The notes beneath the pieces were generated by a model. That model saw nothing but the letters and a program-made list of their open reading frames with translations. It did not search any database and was not told where the DNA came from. A DNA stretch of 64,000 nucleotides, taken from Acidobacteriia bacterium UBA6623. GTDB lineage: Bacteria > Acidobacteriota > Terriglobia > Bryobacterales > UBA6623. The DNA lies in contig DJHJ01000014.1 in the NCBI GenBank assembly GCA_002433055.1, positions 186,001 to 250,000 of the forward strand. The letters are read 5' to 3'. A program made the position numbers and the translations under genes. Shown here piece by piece: positions 25,672 to 33,911 of the stretch (positions within the stretch are counted from its first letter, which is position 1; every line of letters begins with the position of its first letter).

Positions 25672-25809
25672 ATGGACCTAATCGAGTGGCATAAGAGGCG
25701 TGTCGATTGGTGGCAAAGGAAACTACGAATCAGTGATTATGGAATGCTCTGGTTGTCCTTCCTAAAAGGAGTAATCCTCACTGTGATCGTTATGAAGGTA
25801 TTCTTCTAA
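25672..25809 (+). CDS. 45-residue single-span membrane peptide
   Basis: Starts MDLIEWHKRRVDWWQRKL and ends in a hydrophobic helix (MLWLSFLKGVILTVIVMKVFF). A strong ribosome binding site AGAGGAG lies eight bases before the ATG, and the gene begins 22 bases after glmS, so it is probably the last gene of that transcript. A basic amphipathic N-terminus followed by one membrane helix suggests a peripheral-plus-anchor membrane peptide. I do not recognise the family. The strong ribosome site and position are the main evidence that it is real. Confidence 0.6.
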   Translation: MDLIEWHKRRVDWWQRKLRISDYGMLWLSFLKGVILTVIVMKVFF

Positions 25810-25818
25810 TTTAATCAG

Positions 25819-25890
25819 TAGTGGTGAAACACTCTCCACCGAGGGTCATTTAGGGCCCAACTTCCTCCGTTGGAACAGATTTCATCACTA
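25819..25890. other. Long stem-loop between convergent genes
   Basis: TAGTGGTGAAA (25819-25829) pairs with TTTCATCACTA (25880-25890) over 11 base pairs, one of them G-U. Inside is a second small hairpin, CCAAC (25857-25861) with GTTGG (25869-25873). No T-run follows on either side. It may be a bidirectional transcription end or a structured RNA element. Confidence 0.4.
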
Positions 25891-25918
25891 TGGCTTAGTC
25901 TGCTGGTACGGGTTTTAT

Positions 25919-26782
25919 TTACGAAAATTCTTTATTCGCCCTTATCCAGTTTAGGGTGATTTCCAATACTTCTTCCTCTCGTCCTTTGAAATAGTGAGCA
26001 TCTGCGTCTAGGTTTCCATTCCTGGTATCATTCAGGAGAAAATATACCAAATCAGAGTTTGCAGCTTCCAATTTTTCTTGAGATGGTGGCAAGGTAGCAG
26101 GATAAGGGTCGGCAGGATCGCGAACCCCAAGAATTTTTCTGTGGGAAATGTTTTTGAGAATATCAATTGGAACTGCCTTACTTTCCGGGCCGCGTTTGTC
26201 TAGAAAAATTGAGTAAGTTTGAAGCAAAGGTATACCACCTTCCACCATGGGTGGTATTAGAAACACATCAGAACCTTGCCCCGATGCTACTTTCTCCTTG
26301 GCCTCTTTGACAATTTGTTGATATTTTTCTATTCCGCCACAAATCTTTATTGAGCCTGAACGAAGATCGCCAAGTGGTGCGTAGAGAAGCATTGCAGCTA
26401 CCCTTAAATCATTTGTTTCCGCAACATAGAAGGGGACGGTCACCGTTCCATAGCTATGACCTCCTAAAATAATTTTCTCTGCACCCTGTGATACTAGAAA
26501 ATCGATTCCCAATCCGTGATCACCTGCTGAAGCAGCCAAGCTGTGAAAGCCAGATTGGGAACCGTGATCACGTCTGTTTAGAGAAAGAGTCATGTAGCCG
26601 GCATCAGCTAATCTTGGCCCCAAAAATAGAAATAATGAATCAAAAAATTCTCCTCCGGTTCCTGGAAAAAGTGCAATCGCCGTTTTGGAAGTACATTCAT
26701 CGGGTTTCCAGAGAACGCCATTCAAACACATTTCTTGTTCTGCATCGATGCAAATAAGTTCAGTAGAAATTCTTTTTGACAT
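25919..26782 (-). CDS. Alpha/beta hydrolase family protein
   Basis: A 287-residue hydrolase fold with the nucleophile elbow GGHSYG (S110), an oxyanion-type LFPGTGGEFFD segment early on, and a plausible acid/histidine pair (D221 or D224 in VRDPADPYP, H262 in DADAHYF). No signal peptide. The substrate is unknown; the closest general picture is a serine esterase or lipase-like protein. It is encoded in a locally AT-rich segment together with the downstream glycosylase, on the strand opposite to the glmS block. The 79 bases between the two show no gene. Confidence 0.65.
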   Translation of the reverse strand: MSKRISTELICIDAEQEMCLNGVLWKPDECTSKTAIALFPGTGGEFFDSLFLFLGPRLADAGYMTLSLNRRDHGSQSGFHSLAASAGDHGLGIDFLVSQGAEKIILGGHSYGTVTVPFYVAETNDLRVAAMLLYAPLGDLRSGSIKICGGIEKYQQIVKEAKEKVASGQGSDVFLIPPMVEGGIPLLQTYSIFLDKRGPESKAVPIDILKNISHRKILGVRDPADPYPATLPPSQEKLEAANSDLVYFLLNDTRNGNLDADAHYFKGREEEVLEITLNWIRANKEFS

Positions 26783-26861
26783 ATCTAGTACTGTTGCTGA
26801 TCTATGGAAATTGCTGCTTTAGTGCAACAAATCTTTTTCCGAAATTCAATAGTTAGTCTGG

Positions 26862-27485
26862 CTAAATCAGTCCGTTGTCGTATATATGCCAACAGAGCAT
26901 ACAGCCTACCGACCTATACGGCTTCCATTTTTCAGTTAGTGTGTGAATTTGTGTTGGCACATCATTGATCTCGACATCATACAGCCTGGAAAGAACTTTG
27001 TTGATCGTTGCGTCTCCCTCCACAAGGACATCAGGATGTCCTACATAAAAAAGAGCAATAATTGAGGCGCTCCATGGTCCAACACCTTTAAGTGTTAGAA
27101 GCTCCCTGTAACATTCTTCTACTTCTCTTTCTTCCAATCTGAAAAAATACTTTGGATCAGATTGGATAACGGTTGCTATAGATCTCAGGTGTTTAATCTT
27201 CTGGTTAGATATCCCACATTTCTGTAAATCTACGGCCGCAGTTTCCAAAAACTGGGTGGGTGTGATTGGGCTATTCAACAGAGCATAGACGCGACGTCGA
27301 ATAGTATTTGATGCTTTGTCTGATAGTTGTTGGTTTACAACTACGTTTATGAATGTTTCAAAGCAGAACTTTTTTTTCCGATATCTTATAGCTATGCCGT
27401 TAGTAACATAAGTTTTTAGCCTCTTATCGTGTTTAGCCAGATACTTGATTGCATCGTTTATCGTATTGAGGTGTAGCCTAGGCAT
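26862..27485 (-). CDS. DNA-3-methyladenine glycosylase II-like (HhH-GPD)
   Basis: Base-excision repair glycosylase of the AlkA/HhH-GPD superfamily. The hairpin is in LKGVGPWSASIIALF, and the conserved aspartate is in VLVEGDATINKVL, the position of the catalytic Asp in AlkA. It lacks the Fe-S cysteine cluster of endonuclease III. I prefer ATG 27485 (MPRLHLNTINDAIKYL), giving 207 residues; the ATG at 27527 adds a stretch not typical for the family. The bases are noticeably AT-rich, so recent transfer is possible. Confidence 0.75.
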   Translation of the reverse strand: MPRLHLNTINDAIKYLAKHDKRLKTYVTNGIAIRYRKKKFCFETFINVVVNQQLSDKASNTIRRRVYALLNSPITPTQFLETAAVDLQKCGISNQKIKHLRSIATVIQSDPKYFFRLEEREVEECYRELLTLKGVGPWSASIIALFYVGHPDVLVEGDATINKVLSRLYDVEINDVPTQIHTLTEKWKPYRSVGCMLCWHIYDNGLI

Positions 27486-27532
27486 ACTGGAAGAAGTGGT
27501 AATTGATGTCACACATCGTACCACCACATCGA

Positions 27533-27561
27533 TGATCAGATATTTTAACTAGCCCTGATCA
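27533..27561. promoter_or_regulatory. Paired TGATCAG/CTGATCA sites in a divergent promoter region
   Basis: TGATCAG (27533-27539) and CTGATCA (27555-27561) are inverted copies, 22 bases centre to centre, in the 112-base space between the glycosylase start (27485) and the TlpA-like gene. That spacing is about two helical turns, as for a dimeric regulator. No regulator has been identified. Confidence 0.35.
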
Positions 27562-27597
27562 GAGATGGTTTTTTATCTTGTCAAAATGTAAAAAGCC

Positions 27598-28824
27598 GTG
27601 CAGATATCAAAACAGAGTAGTCTTTCCGTCAATATTACGATTACTTTTGTCGGTTTGTTGATCCTGCAACCGGTTATCGGATCGCAGCGAAAATCAACAT
27701 TGCGAGATGACGAAAAAGCTCGATCGTTACTTGTAAAGGTTGCAAACACCTATGCTGACCTTAGGCAATTCTATTTTGAAACGCTTGAGACGACAGAGAC
27801 ACTTTCGAAGGGGTTTACGCGTAGCAGTCAGGTTCGCTATGTTACTGCAGCTGATGCAGAAGACCGTGCCCGATTTTCTGAATCTAGTACCGTTAATAGT
27901 GGTCTAGCAGTTTTCGATGGCGCAATACATTGGAACCTTGCTCCACTCCTCAGGCAGTATACCCGTCGCAATGCAGCCTCTTCTGTTTTCACTGATGATG
28001 GACACAGTGATGCACGAGTTGTCGATGCTCGAAAAGCGGCTCTCCGGTATAAAAAACGCTACGCTGCAGTAGCCACTAGACTACTGAGTGCTCGATTTAT
28101 TAATGGCGAAAACTCCAAACGGCAAGTTGGTGTCGAAGCCAGCTATAGCATGCCTGCCGGAATGCCTGAGGGTAAGATTTTTCGTAAATATTGGATTGAT
28201 ACTAAGCTCAAGCTCGTAACACGTGAACTTTCAATTGCTTCTATTGCCAACCCTAATACGGAACATCCTACTCGAGTTGAACAAGTTATTGCTTTCTCTT
28301 CAACAGCAATTGGTAATGATATCCCCGCCGAGATATTTGTTTTTACTCCCTCTTCTGGAACAGAATTGGTTGAACAATTTGGAGTTACATCAAATTCTGT
28401 TTCTAGACTCGCAAACCGACGTGCCCCTCAGTTTGAATTACAGGGTTTTGACGGGACTACCTATCGCTTACAAGAACTGATTGGCAAGGTAGTTTTACTG
28501 GACTTTTGGGCTACATGGTGCAAGCCGTGTCGTATCGATTTACCTCACATCGAAGCTCTCTACCAGGAGTTTTCCAGCCAAGGTTTAGTTGTGTTGGGAG
28601 TGAACACCGAACCGAGAGATCGGTCGCAGGCCTTTTTTGAGCATCAGGGGTACTCTTTCCCCAGCCTGGTGGATCTAGATGCCTCGGTGTCACGGCTGTA
28701 TTTAGTTCGGTCGATTCCTACTCTAGTCGTTATCGACCGGGAAGGGAAGATTTCCTCCTATCTCGTCGGACTCTACCCGGAAGAACGTCTACGATCTGAG
28801 TTGAGCAAGGTGGGGATCCGTTAG
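27598..28824 (+). CDS. Secreted TlpA/ResA-like thioredoxin with LolA-like N-terminal domain
   Basis: A 408-residue exported protein: hydrophobic segment ITITFVGLLILQPVIGS, then a roughly 220-residue beta-rich domain of the type found in lipoprotein-carrier-like (LolA-like) proteins, then a thioredoxin fold. The redox site is WCKPC (W307, C308, C311) in LLDFWATWCKPCRIDL, followed by the cis-Pro segment RSIPTLVVID. Such proteins reduce or isomerise disulfides outside the cytoplasm, including in cytochrome c maturation. Start GTG 27598. The C-terminal domain is certain; the N-terminal assignment is weaker. Confidence 0.82.
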   Translation: MQISKQSSLSVNITITFVGLLILQPVIGSQRKSTLRDDEKARSLLVKVANTYADLRQFYFETLETTETLSKGFTRSSQVRYVTAADAEDRARFSESSTVNSGLAVFDGAIHWNLAPLLRQYTRRNAASSVFTDDGHSDARVVDARKAALRYKKRYAAVATRLLSARFINGENSKRQVGVEASYSMPAGMPEGKIFRKYWIDTKLKLVTRELSIASIANPNTEHPTRVEQVIAFSSTAIGNDIPAEIFVFTPSSGTELVEQFGVTSNSVSRLANRRAPQFELQGFDGTTYRLQELIGKVVLLDFWATWCKPCRIDLPHIEALYQEFSSQGLVVLGVNTEPRDRSQAFFEHQGYSFPSLVDLDASVSRLYLVRSIPTLVVIDREGKISSYLVGLYPEERLRSELSKVGIR

Positions 28825-28841
28825 GAATCAACTATTCCTAT

Positions 28842-29732
28842 CTATCCCTTTACTTCTACGCCAGCCCAGTCTTCGAGTAGTTTGACAGCTGAGCAAAAAT
28901 CCTCGTCCCCCTGTCCGCGTGCAATACTGGCACCGAAAAGTTGATGAACTAGCGATGTGGATGGTAGAGGAACATGCAATTCGTGACCCGAATCGAGCAT
29001 CAGTCCAATATCTTTGTGCATCCACTTGAGCGGGAAGGCAGCTTCAAAGTCTCTCTTAAAGATGTAGGGAGCTTTAAAGCTAATCAATCCTGCTTTCGCG
29101 GCACTTTTATCGAGAACCTCGAACATCAGCTTGGGATCAACTCCAGCTTTCTTAGCAAGTACCATGCCCTCAATAAAACCTTGCATCATATTACATAGAA
29201 CTAAGTTCTGAGAAAGTTTTGCATGTAGTCCCATCCCTTGTCTGCCGCAATAGAACAGGGTTTTGCCCATGGGTAGAAAATTTTCACGTACACTCTGAAA
29301 TACTTTCTTGCGACCTCCGATCATGAAAGTTAAGGTGCCGCCTTCCGCGCCTGGAGTTGAGCCCGTACAGGGAGCATCCAGAAAGAATGCACCTTTCGTT
29401 TCAAATTTTTTTGCGATGCGACGTGCTACTGATGGAGCGATCGTACTACAATCAGCGATCACCTTTCCTTTTCGAACTCCTTTGAAGACTCCATCTACAC
29501 CAAGGAGCACCTCTTCGGACATCTCCGAATTACCTACGCACAGGAAAATGCAGTCTGCAAATTTTCCTACTTCTTTTGGCGTTTTACAAAAAACACCCTT
29601 GTGGCTCTTTGCCAGACGGCGAGCCTTTGCAGCAGTATGACTCCACAAGGCTACCTCATGTCCCGCATCTAGTAAATTGCGTGCCATCGGGTAACCCATC
29701 AAACCGAGTCCAAGAAATCCAAGTTTAGCCAT
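28842..29732 (-). CDS. Beta-hydroxyacid dehydrogenase (GarR/HibD family)
   Basis: NAD(P)-dependent dehydrogenase of 296 residues, related to tartronate semialdehyde reductase and 3-hydroxyisobutyrate dehydrogenase. Rossmann motif GLGLMGYPMARNLL near the N-terminus, substrate loop DAPCTGSTPGAEGGTL, and the catalytic lysine in GMGLHAKLSQN. The first of the two domains is complete and the length normal. It diverges from the glyoxylate reductase/glycerate kinase pair 71 bases away. With them it could reduce tartronate semialdehyde to glycerate, which is inference from the neighbours. Alternatives: 3-hydroxyisobutyrate or succinic semialdehyde reduction. Confidence 0.83.
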   Translation of the reverse strand: MAKLGFLGLGLMGYPMARNLLDAGHEVALWSHTAAKARRLAKSHKGVFCKTPKEVGKFADCIFLCVGNSEMSEEVLLGVDGVFKGVRKGKVIADCSTIAPSVARRIAKKFETKGAFFLDAPCTGSTPGAEGGTLTFMIGGRKKVFQSVRENFLPMGKTLFYCGRQGMGLHAKLSQNLVLCNMMQGFIEGMVLAKKAGVDPKLMFEVLDKSAAKAGLISFKAPYIFKRDFEAAFPLKWMHKDIGLMLDSGHELHVPLPSTSLVHQLFGASIARGQGDEDFCSAVKLLEDWAGVEVKG

Positions 29733-29803
29733 ATAAGTTCCTTCTCCCTTAAGTTTTTCAATTGTACGATCTTATAACCCTATGAGACAATGTCGAACGA
29801 ATC

Positions 29804-30787
29804 ATGGGTAGCAGGATTCTAGTTTCAAAACGTATTTATCCCGAAGCTGTGGAGTATCTTTGCGAACGGGCTGATGTCGAATATCATGATTCGGACAAGA
29901 GCTATCCAGCAGAGGAATTACTCAGACATCTTTCTGATAAAGAGGGTGTCATTAGTCAATTGACGGATCGATTTTCCGAAGAAGTGGTGGCGGCTTTACC
30001 TTCTTTGAAGGTTATCGCCAATGTGGCTGTCGGCTTTGACAATATAGATGTGGAAGCGGCGACAAGACATGGTATTGCAGTAACTAATACGCCGGATGTA
30101 TTGACGCAGACTACTGCAGATTTGGCCTTTGCTTTGCTTTTTGCAGCAGCACGGCGAGTGAGTGAATCCGAGCGTTTCTTGCGTGCTGGTCACTGGCAAG
30201 GTTGGGGCATCGATCAGTTTTGTGGGTCAGACATCCATCACAGCACTCTGGGTATTCTCGGGATGGGTCGAATTGGCCAAGCCCTGGCTCGTCGTGCAAA
30301 CGGTTTTGATATGAGAGTGGTGTATCACGATGCTGTTCGCGCACCTGAAGACATTGAACAAGAATTACGACTCACTTTTGTACCTTTTGAAACTCTCCTC
30401 TCCGAAGCTGATTTTGTTAGCCTTCACGTCCCACTTGTGCCTACGACCCGGCACTTGATGAGTACTCCACAATTCGCGCTAATGAAAAAAACGGCTGTCT
30501 TAGTCAATACATCGCGAGGGCCAGTGATTGATGAAGTTGCATTAGCGGAAGCTCTTGCCTGTGAAGAAATTGCGGCAGCAGGTTTGGACGTTTTTGAAAA
30601 TGAACCGGACATCCAACCAAAGTTGCTCGAATTAGAAAATGTTGTCTTGACACCTCATATTGCCAGTGCATCGCATACAACGCGCAGCAAGATGTGCATG
30701 ATGGCAGCTGAGAATGCTCTATCGGCTCTAGCGGGCAATCGCCCCCCAAATCTCATAAACCAAGATCTCTTTCCGGATCTTGGATGA
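29804..30787 (+). CDS. D-glycerate dehydrogenase / hydroxypyruvate-glyoxylate reductase
   Basis: D-2-hydroxyacid dehydrogenase of 327 residues. NAD motif GILGMGRIGQALA, catalytic Arg in VNTSRGPVIDE, Glu near DVFENEP, and His in LTPHIASASH. The sequence fits the GyaR/GRHPR subgroup, which reduces glyoxylate and hydroxypyruvate with NAD(P)H. The glycerate kinase gene begins nine bases downstream, so the two are an operon and would turn hydroxypyruvate to 2-phosphoglycerate. Start ATG 29804. Confidence 0.85.
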   Translation: MGSRILVSKRIYPEAVEYLCERADVEYHDSDKSYPAEELLRHLSDKEGVISQLTDRFSEEVVAALPSLKVIANVAVGFDNIDVEAATRHGIAVTNTPDVLTQTTADLAFALLFAAARRVSESERFLRAGHWQGWGIDQFCGSDIHHSTLGILGMGRIGQALARRANGFDMRVVYHDAVRAPEDIEQELRLTFVPFETLLSEADFVSLHVPLVPTTRHLMSTPQFALMKKTAVLVNTSRGPVIDEVALAEALACEEIAAAGLDVFENEPDIQPKLLELENVVLTPHIASASHTTRSKMCMMAAENALSALAGNRPPNLINQDLFPDLG

Positions 30788-30796
30788 GTAAAACAG

Positions 30797-32104
30797 GTGA
30801 GAATTGTGAAAGATGACCTGCGACAGATTTTTCTCCATGCGTTGGAAGACCTTTCGCTTGATAAAGTGATGCCGCGACGCATCAAATGCCAAGCCGATCT
30901 ACTTATTGTTGGTGAGGTGCGTGTCGACCTTTCCGAATATCAAAAAATTACTTGCATTTCAATCGGCAAGGCCGCGGTGCAGATGGCAGAACAGTTTATC
31001 TGCATTGTCAAACCACGTGAAGTTGCTGGGATAGTCGTTAGTCCTGATATACCAGAAAAAACAATACCCAACTTTCTCCACTACAACGGTGGACACCCTT
31101 ATCCAAATGCAGAAAGTTTGCAGGCTGCATCGACAATTCTCGAATTTGTTAGTGATCTTAACCGTGAGGATTTAGTTGTCTATCTTTTGTCTGGTGGTGG
31201 TTCAGCAATTTGTGAAAAGCCAATTTCGACGGATATTTCACTTAAAGATCTCCAGGAGTTTTTTCACCTGCTGGTCACATGTGGTGCAAACATCGTCGAG
31301 ATGAATATTTTGCGTAAGCATTTTTCTGCCATCAAGGGAGGACGTTTAGCCGAAAGAGCCAATCCCGCTGCTCAGGTGACATTTTATGTTTCGGATGTGC
31401 CACTCGACCAACCTTCGACGGTTGCGTCCGGTCCGACTATGCCTGATGAATCGACTGTTGAAGATTGTTATCAATTAAGCCAAAATCTCAAGTTGGCTGG
31501 ACAGCTCCCATCATCGATCCAGCAGATGTTTGACAAAAAGAAAATCCCTGAAACTCCGTCATTGGAGAGCGAAAACTTCAGTCGAAGTAGTTGGCATATG
31601 TTACTTGGCAATAAAGATGGTGTGGATGTGTTGCACGAACAAGTTACCTCTCGAGGATGGATTGTGGAGCAAGATCTTTCCGTTGACGATTGGCCTTATG
31701 AGATTGCTGTTCGCCATCTTCTGGAGCATTTGGAAAACATGCGTCGAAATAACCCAGGTGAGACTGTGGCGTTGCTGACAGGTGGTGAGTTAAGTGTCCC
31801 GGTCATCGGTGATGGTATGGGTGGTCGAAATCAAGCATTTGTATTGTCCTGTGTTCATCACATAGCAGGACAGAATATTGCGATTCTTAGTGCCGGCACT
31901 GATGGCATAGATGGCAATTCGCCTGCTGCTGGTGCAGTGGCTGATGGTGAAACCCTTGCTAGGGCTAGTACTGCTGGTATGTCTGTCAGCGATTTCGAGC
32001 GTCGTTCAGACTCTTTTCACTTCTTTGAAAAACTGGATGATCTTTTAATTACTGGGCCAACTGGGAATAATATCCGCGATCTGAGAGTGATGGTGGCCTG
32101 GTAG
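30797..32104 (+). CDS. Glycerate 2-kinase (DUF4147-MOFRL type)
   Basis: Phosphorylates D-glycerate, most likely at C2, giving 2-phosphoglycerate for glycolysis. The N-terminal DUF4147 domain has SIGKAAVQMAE, NGGHPYPNAESL and LSGGGSAICEKP; the C-terminal MOFRL domain has LTGGELSVPV and GGRNQAFVLS and ends with a typical SAGTDGIDGNSPAAGA block. 435 residues is normal. Start GTG 30797, with a second GTG nine bases on. Directly downstream of a glyoxylate/hydroxypyruvate reductase, which fixes the pathway well. Confidence 0.88.
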   Translation: MRIVKDDLRQIFLHALEDLSLDKVMPRRIKCQADLLIVGEVRVDLSEYQKITCISIGKAAVQMAEQFICIVKPREVAGIVVSPDIPEKTIPNFLHYNGGHPYPNAESLQAASTILEFVSDLNREDLVVYLLSGGGSAICEKPISTDISLKDLQEFFHLLVTCGANIVEMNILRKHFSAIKGGRLAERANPAAQVTFYVSDVPLDQPSTVASGPTMPDESTVEDCYQLSQNLKLAGQLPSSIQQMFDKKKIPETPSLESENFSRSSWHMLLGNKDGVDVLHEQVTSRGWIVEQDLSVDDWPYEIAVRHLLEHLENMRRNNPGETVALLTGGELSVPVIGDGMGGRNQAFVLSCVHHIAGQNIAILSAGTDGIDGNSPAAGAVADGETLARASTAGMSVSDFERRSDSFHFFEKLDDLLITGPTGNNIRDLRVMVAW

Positions 32105-32202
32105 CTGAGATGGACGTGTATTTTCGGCGTAATGCCACCAGCACCTTTAATTTTGGCTTCTACTCTCACACCAGTAGATAACCGTACTATTACACTGAAG
32201 TA

Positions 32203-33105
32203 ATGATTTGCAAGTCATGGCGTTGTTCCTTACACGGTGGTCATAGCGGTACGTTCTGCGAACATGCAGAAGGAAGTCTCGAAGAAGTCCTTGAGGCTGC
32301 TGTGGTTAATGGTTACCACACTTTTGGTGTTAGCGAACATGTTCCACGAACTGAATCACGGTTTTTGTATTCGACGGAGCAAGAAAAAGGCTTCACTGTC
32401 CAACGCCTTGAGAAGGAATTTCGGAATTATACAAAAGTAATTGGAGAATTAGCTAATCAGTTTGCTGACCGTCTAATAGTACTGAGAGGGTTTGAAACTG
32501 AAGTGGTGCCCACTAGTGATTACCGCGAGAGGATGATTGCCTATCGTCAATCGGGTGATTTCGACTACATGGTTGGATCAGTGCATCACGTAGAGGAAGT
32601 TTTGATTGATGGACCAACTGAGGAGTTCCGACTCATATGCGATGGCTTAGGTGGTCTGGAAGCACTCTCGATTCGCTACTACGAAACGGTGGCTGAGATG
32701 ATAGAGGTGCTCAGTCCTGAAGTTGTTGGACATCTTGACCTAGTCCGAAAAAATGCTGATCTTGACGTTAGTCTTGACACTCCTAGAATTCGCCGTGCGG
32801 CTGACAGAGCACTCGAAGCTACTCGTAGTTGTGGTGCCATTCTTGATCTAAATACGGCCGGCTATCGCAAGGGGTTAGGTACACCCTATCCTGCACCATG
32901 GTTGGTTAAAAGAGCGAACACTATGGATATCCCATTTTGCTTCGGAGATGACTCTCATGGGCCGTCTCAGGTTGCAGCAGGCATAGAAAATGGTCGTGTT
33001 TATTTACTGGAGAATGGAGTGAAAGAAATCACTGTGCTAACTCGACCTGAGGGTTCCGATTCGAGTACCCCGGTCGAAAAGAGAGTGGTGTCCCTGTACG
33101 GATAA
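32203..33105 (+). CDS. PHP-domain histidinol-phosphatase-like protein (HisK type)
   Basis: PHP-fold metal-dependent phosphatase of 300 residues, resembling histidinol-phosphatases of the HisK/HIS2 group. Metal motif 1 reads SLHGGHSGTFCEHA, in which the first His-x-His is spread out; SEHVPR, GSVHHV and GHLDLVRK supply later ligands. The N-terminal HGGHSGxFCEHA form is known in some HisK-like proteins, as I recall. Other his genes are absent here, so the substrate could be another sugar or aminoalcohol phosphate. It lies 98 bases after glycerate kinase on the same strand. Confidence 0.75.
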   Translation: MICKSWRCSLHGGHSGTFCEHAEGSLEEVLEAAVVNGYHTFGVSEHVPRTESRFLYSTEQEKGFTVQRLEKEFRNYTKVIGELANQFADRLIVLRGFETEVVPTSDYRERMIAYRQSGDFDYMVGSVHHVEEVLIDGPTEEFRLICDGLGGLEALSIRYYETVAEMIEVLSPEVVGHLDLVRKNADLDVSLDTPRIRRAADRALEATRSCGAILDLNTAGYRKGLGTPYPAPWLVKRANTMDIPFCFGDDSHGPSQVAAGIENGRVYLLENGVKEITVLTRPEGSDSSTPVEKRVVSLYG

Positions 33106-33140
33106 GTTCTGATGTCGCGGGCTCCTTGGAGAGCCCTCTC

Positions 33141-33911
33141 CTACAACTTTCGTATGGCTTCAGTGTGTGTTTTCAAAGCTGTTGAGTAAACTCCATAGTC
33201 CACGTTGTAGGAAATAACGTTGAAACCTACACCTATCCAATCGCGAGCTTGTTCCAGTGTGCTCGGCTGAATACCTGCACTTTTGCCGTGACGCTTTGCT
33301 GCATCGGCGACTCTCTGTAGGGTGTCAACAAAAACCGGATTTTCGAGCTGTCCCACGATTCCCATTGATTGGCTTAAATCGTAGTGGCCCACCCACAAGT
33401 TATCGACACCTGGCAGGGAAGCTATGGCGTCTAATTCATTGAGAGCTTCTGTGCTTTCGATCTGACAGAGGAAGATGTTTGATTCATTGGCCGCAGACAT
33501 GTATTCCATTGGTTCTGGCCGGACATAGTCATTTTGTGCTCCACCTAATCCGAGGCCGCGATTCCCGTCAGGCATAAAACGTAGGGCTGCAATAACTTGG
33601 CGAGCCTGTTCTGAAGACTTCACATTAGGGACCATCACACCTTGCGCACCTGCGTCCATCACTCTTGCGATGAAATGGTAGTCCGCGCATGGAACACGCA
33701 CGATCGGAGTTACTGGAGTGCTTTTGAACCATGCTAATAAGTCACAAATGTTGGTGAAGCCGAGACCGCTGTGCTCCATATCAAGTAGGGCGAAATCGAC
33801 TCCTGACGCCTCGAGAGTTTTTGCTATTCCTCTGGTCCCAAATTCCATAATCATATGGCCCACTGGGATTTTCCCTTCAGCTAACCGCTGACGAATCAAA
33901 TTAGATTTCAT
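33141..33911 (-). CDS. HpcH/HpaI-family 2-keto-3-deoxy acid aldolase
   Basis: Class II metal-dependent aldolase of 256 residues that splits or forms 2-keto-3-deoxy acids (the family includes HpcH, RhmA and GarL). The start SNLIRQRLAEGKIPVGHMI is typical. The metal and catalytic residues lie in LLDMEHSGLG, GVMVPNVKS, QIESTEAL and LWVGHYDLSQSMG. I chose ATG 33911 because it overlaps the stop of the upstream dehydrogenase by four bases (ATGA) and has GGAAG before it; ATG 33923 adds four residues. Coupling suggests both work on one hydroxy/keto acid route; the substrate is unknown. Confidence 0.85.
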   Translation of the reverse strand: MKSNLIRQRLAEGKIPVGHMIMEFGTRGIAKTLEASGVDFALLDMEHSGLGFTNICDLLAWFKSTPVTPIVRVPCADYHFIARVMDAGAQGVMVPNVKSSEQARQVIAALRFMPDGNRGLGLGGAQNDYVRPEPMEYMSAANESNIFLCQIESTEALNELDAIASLPGVDNLWVGHYDLSQSMGIVGQLENPVFVDTLQRVADAAKRHGKSAGIQPSTLEQARDWIGVGFNVISYNVDYGVYSTALKTHTEAIRKL

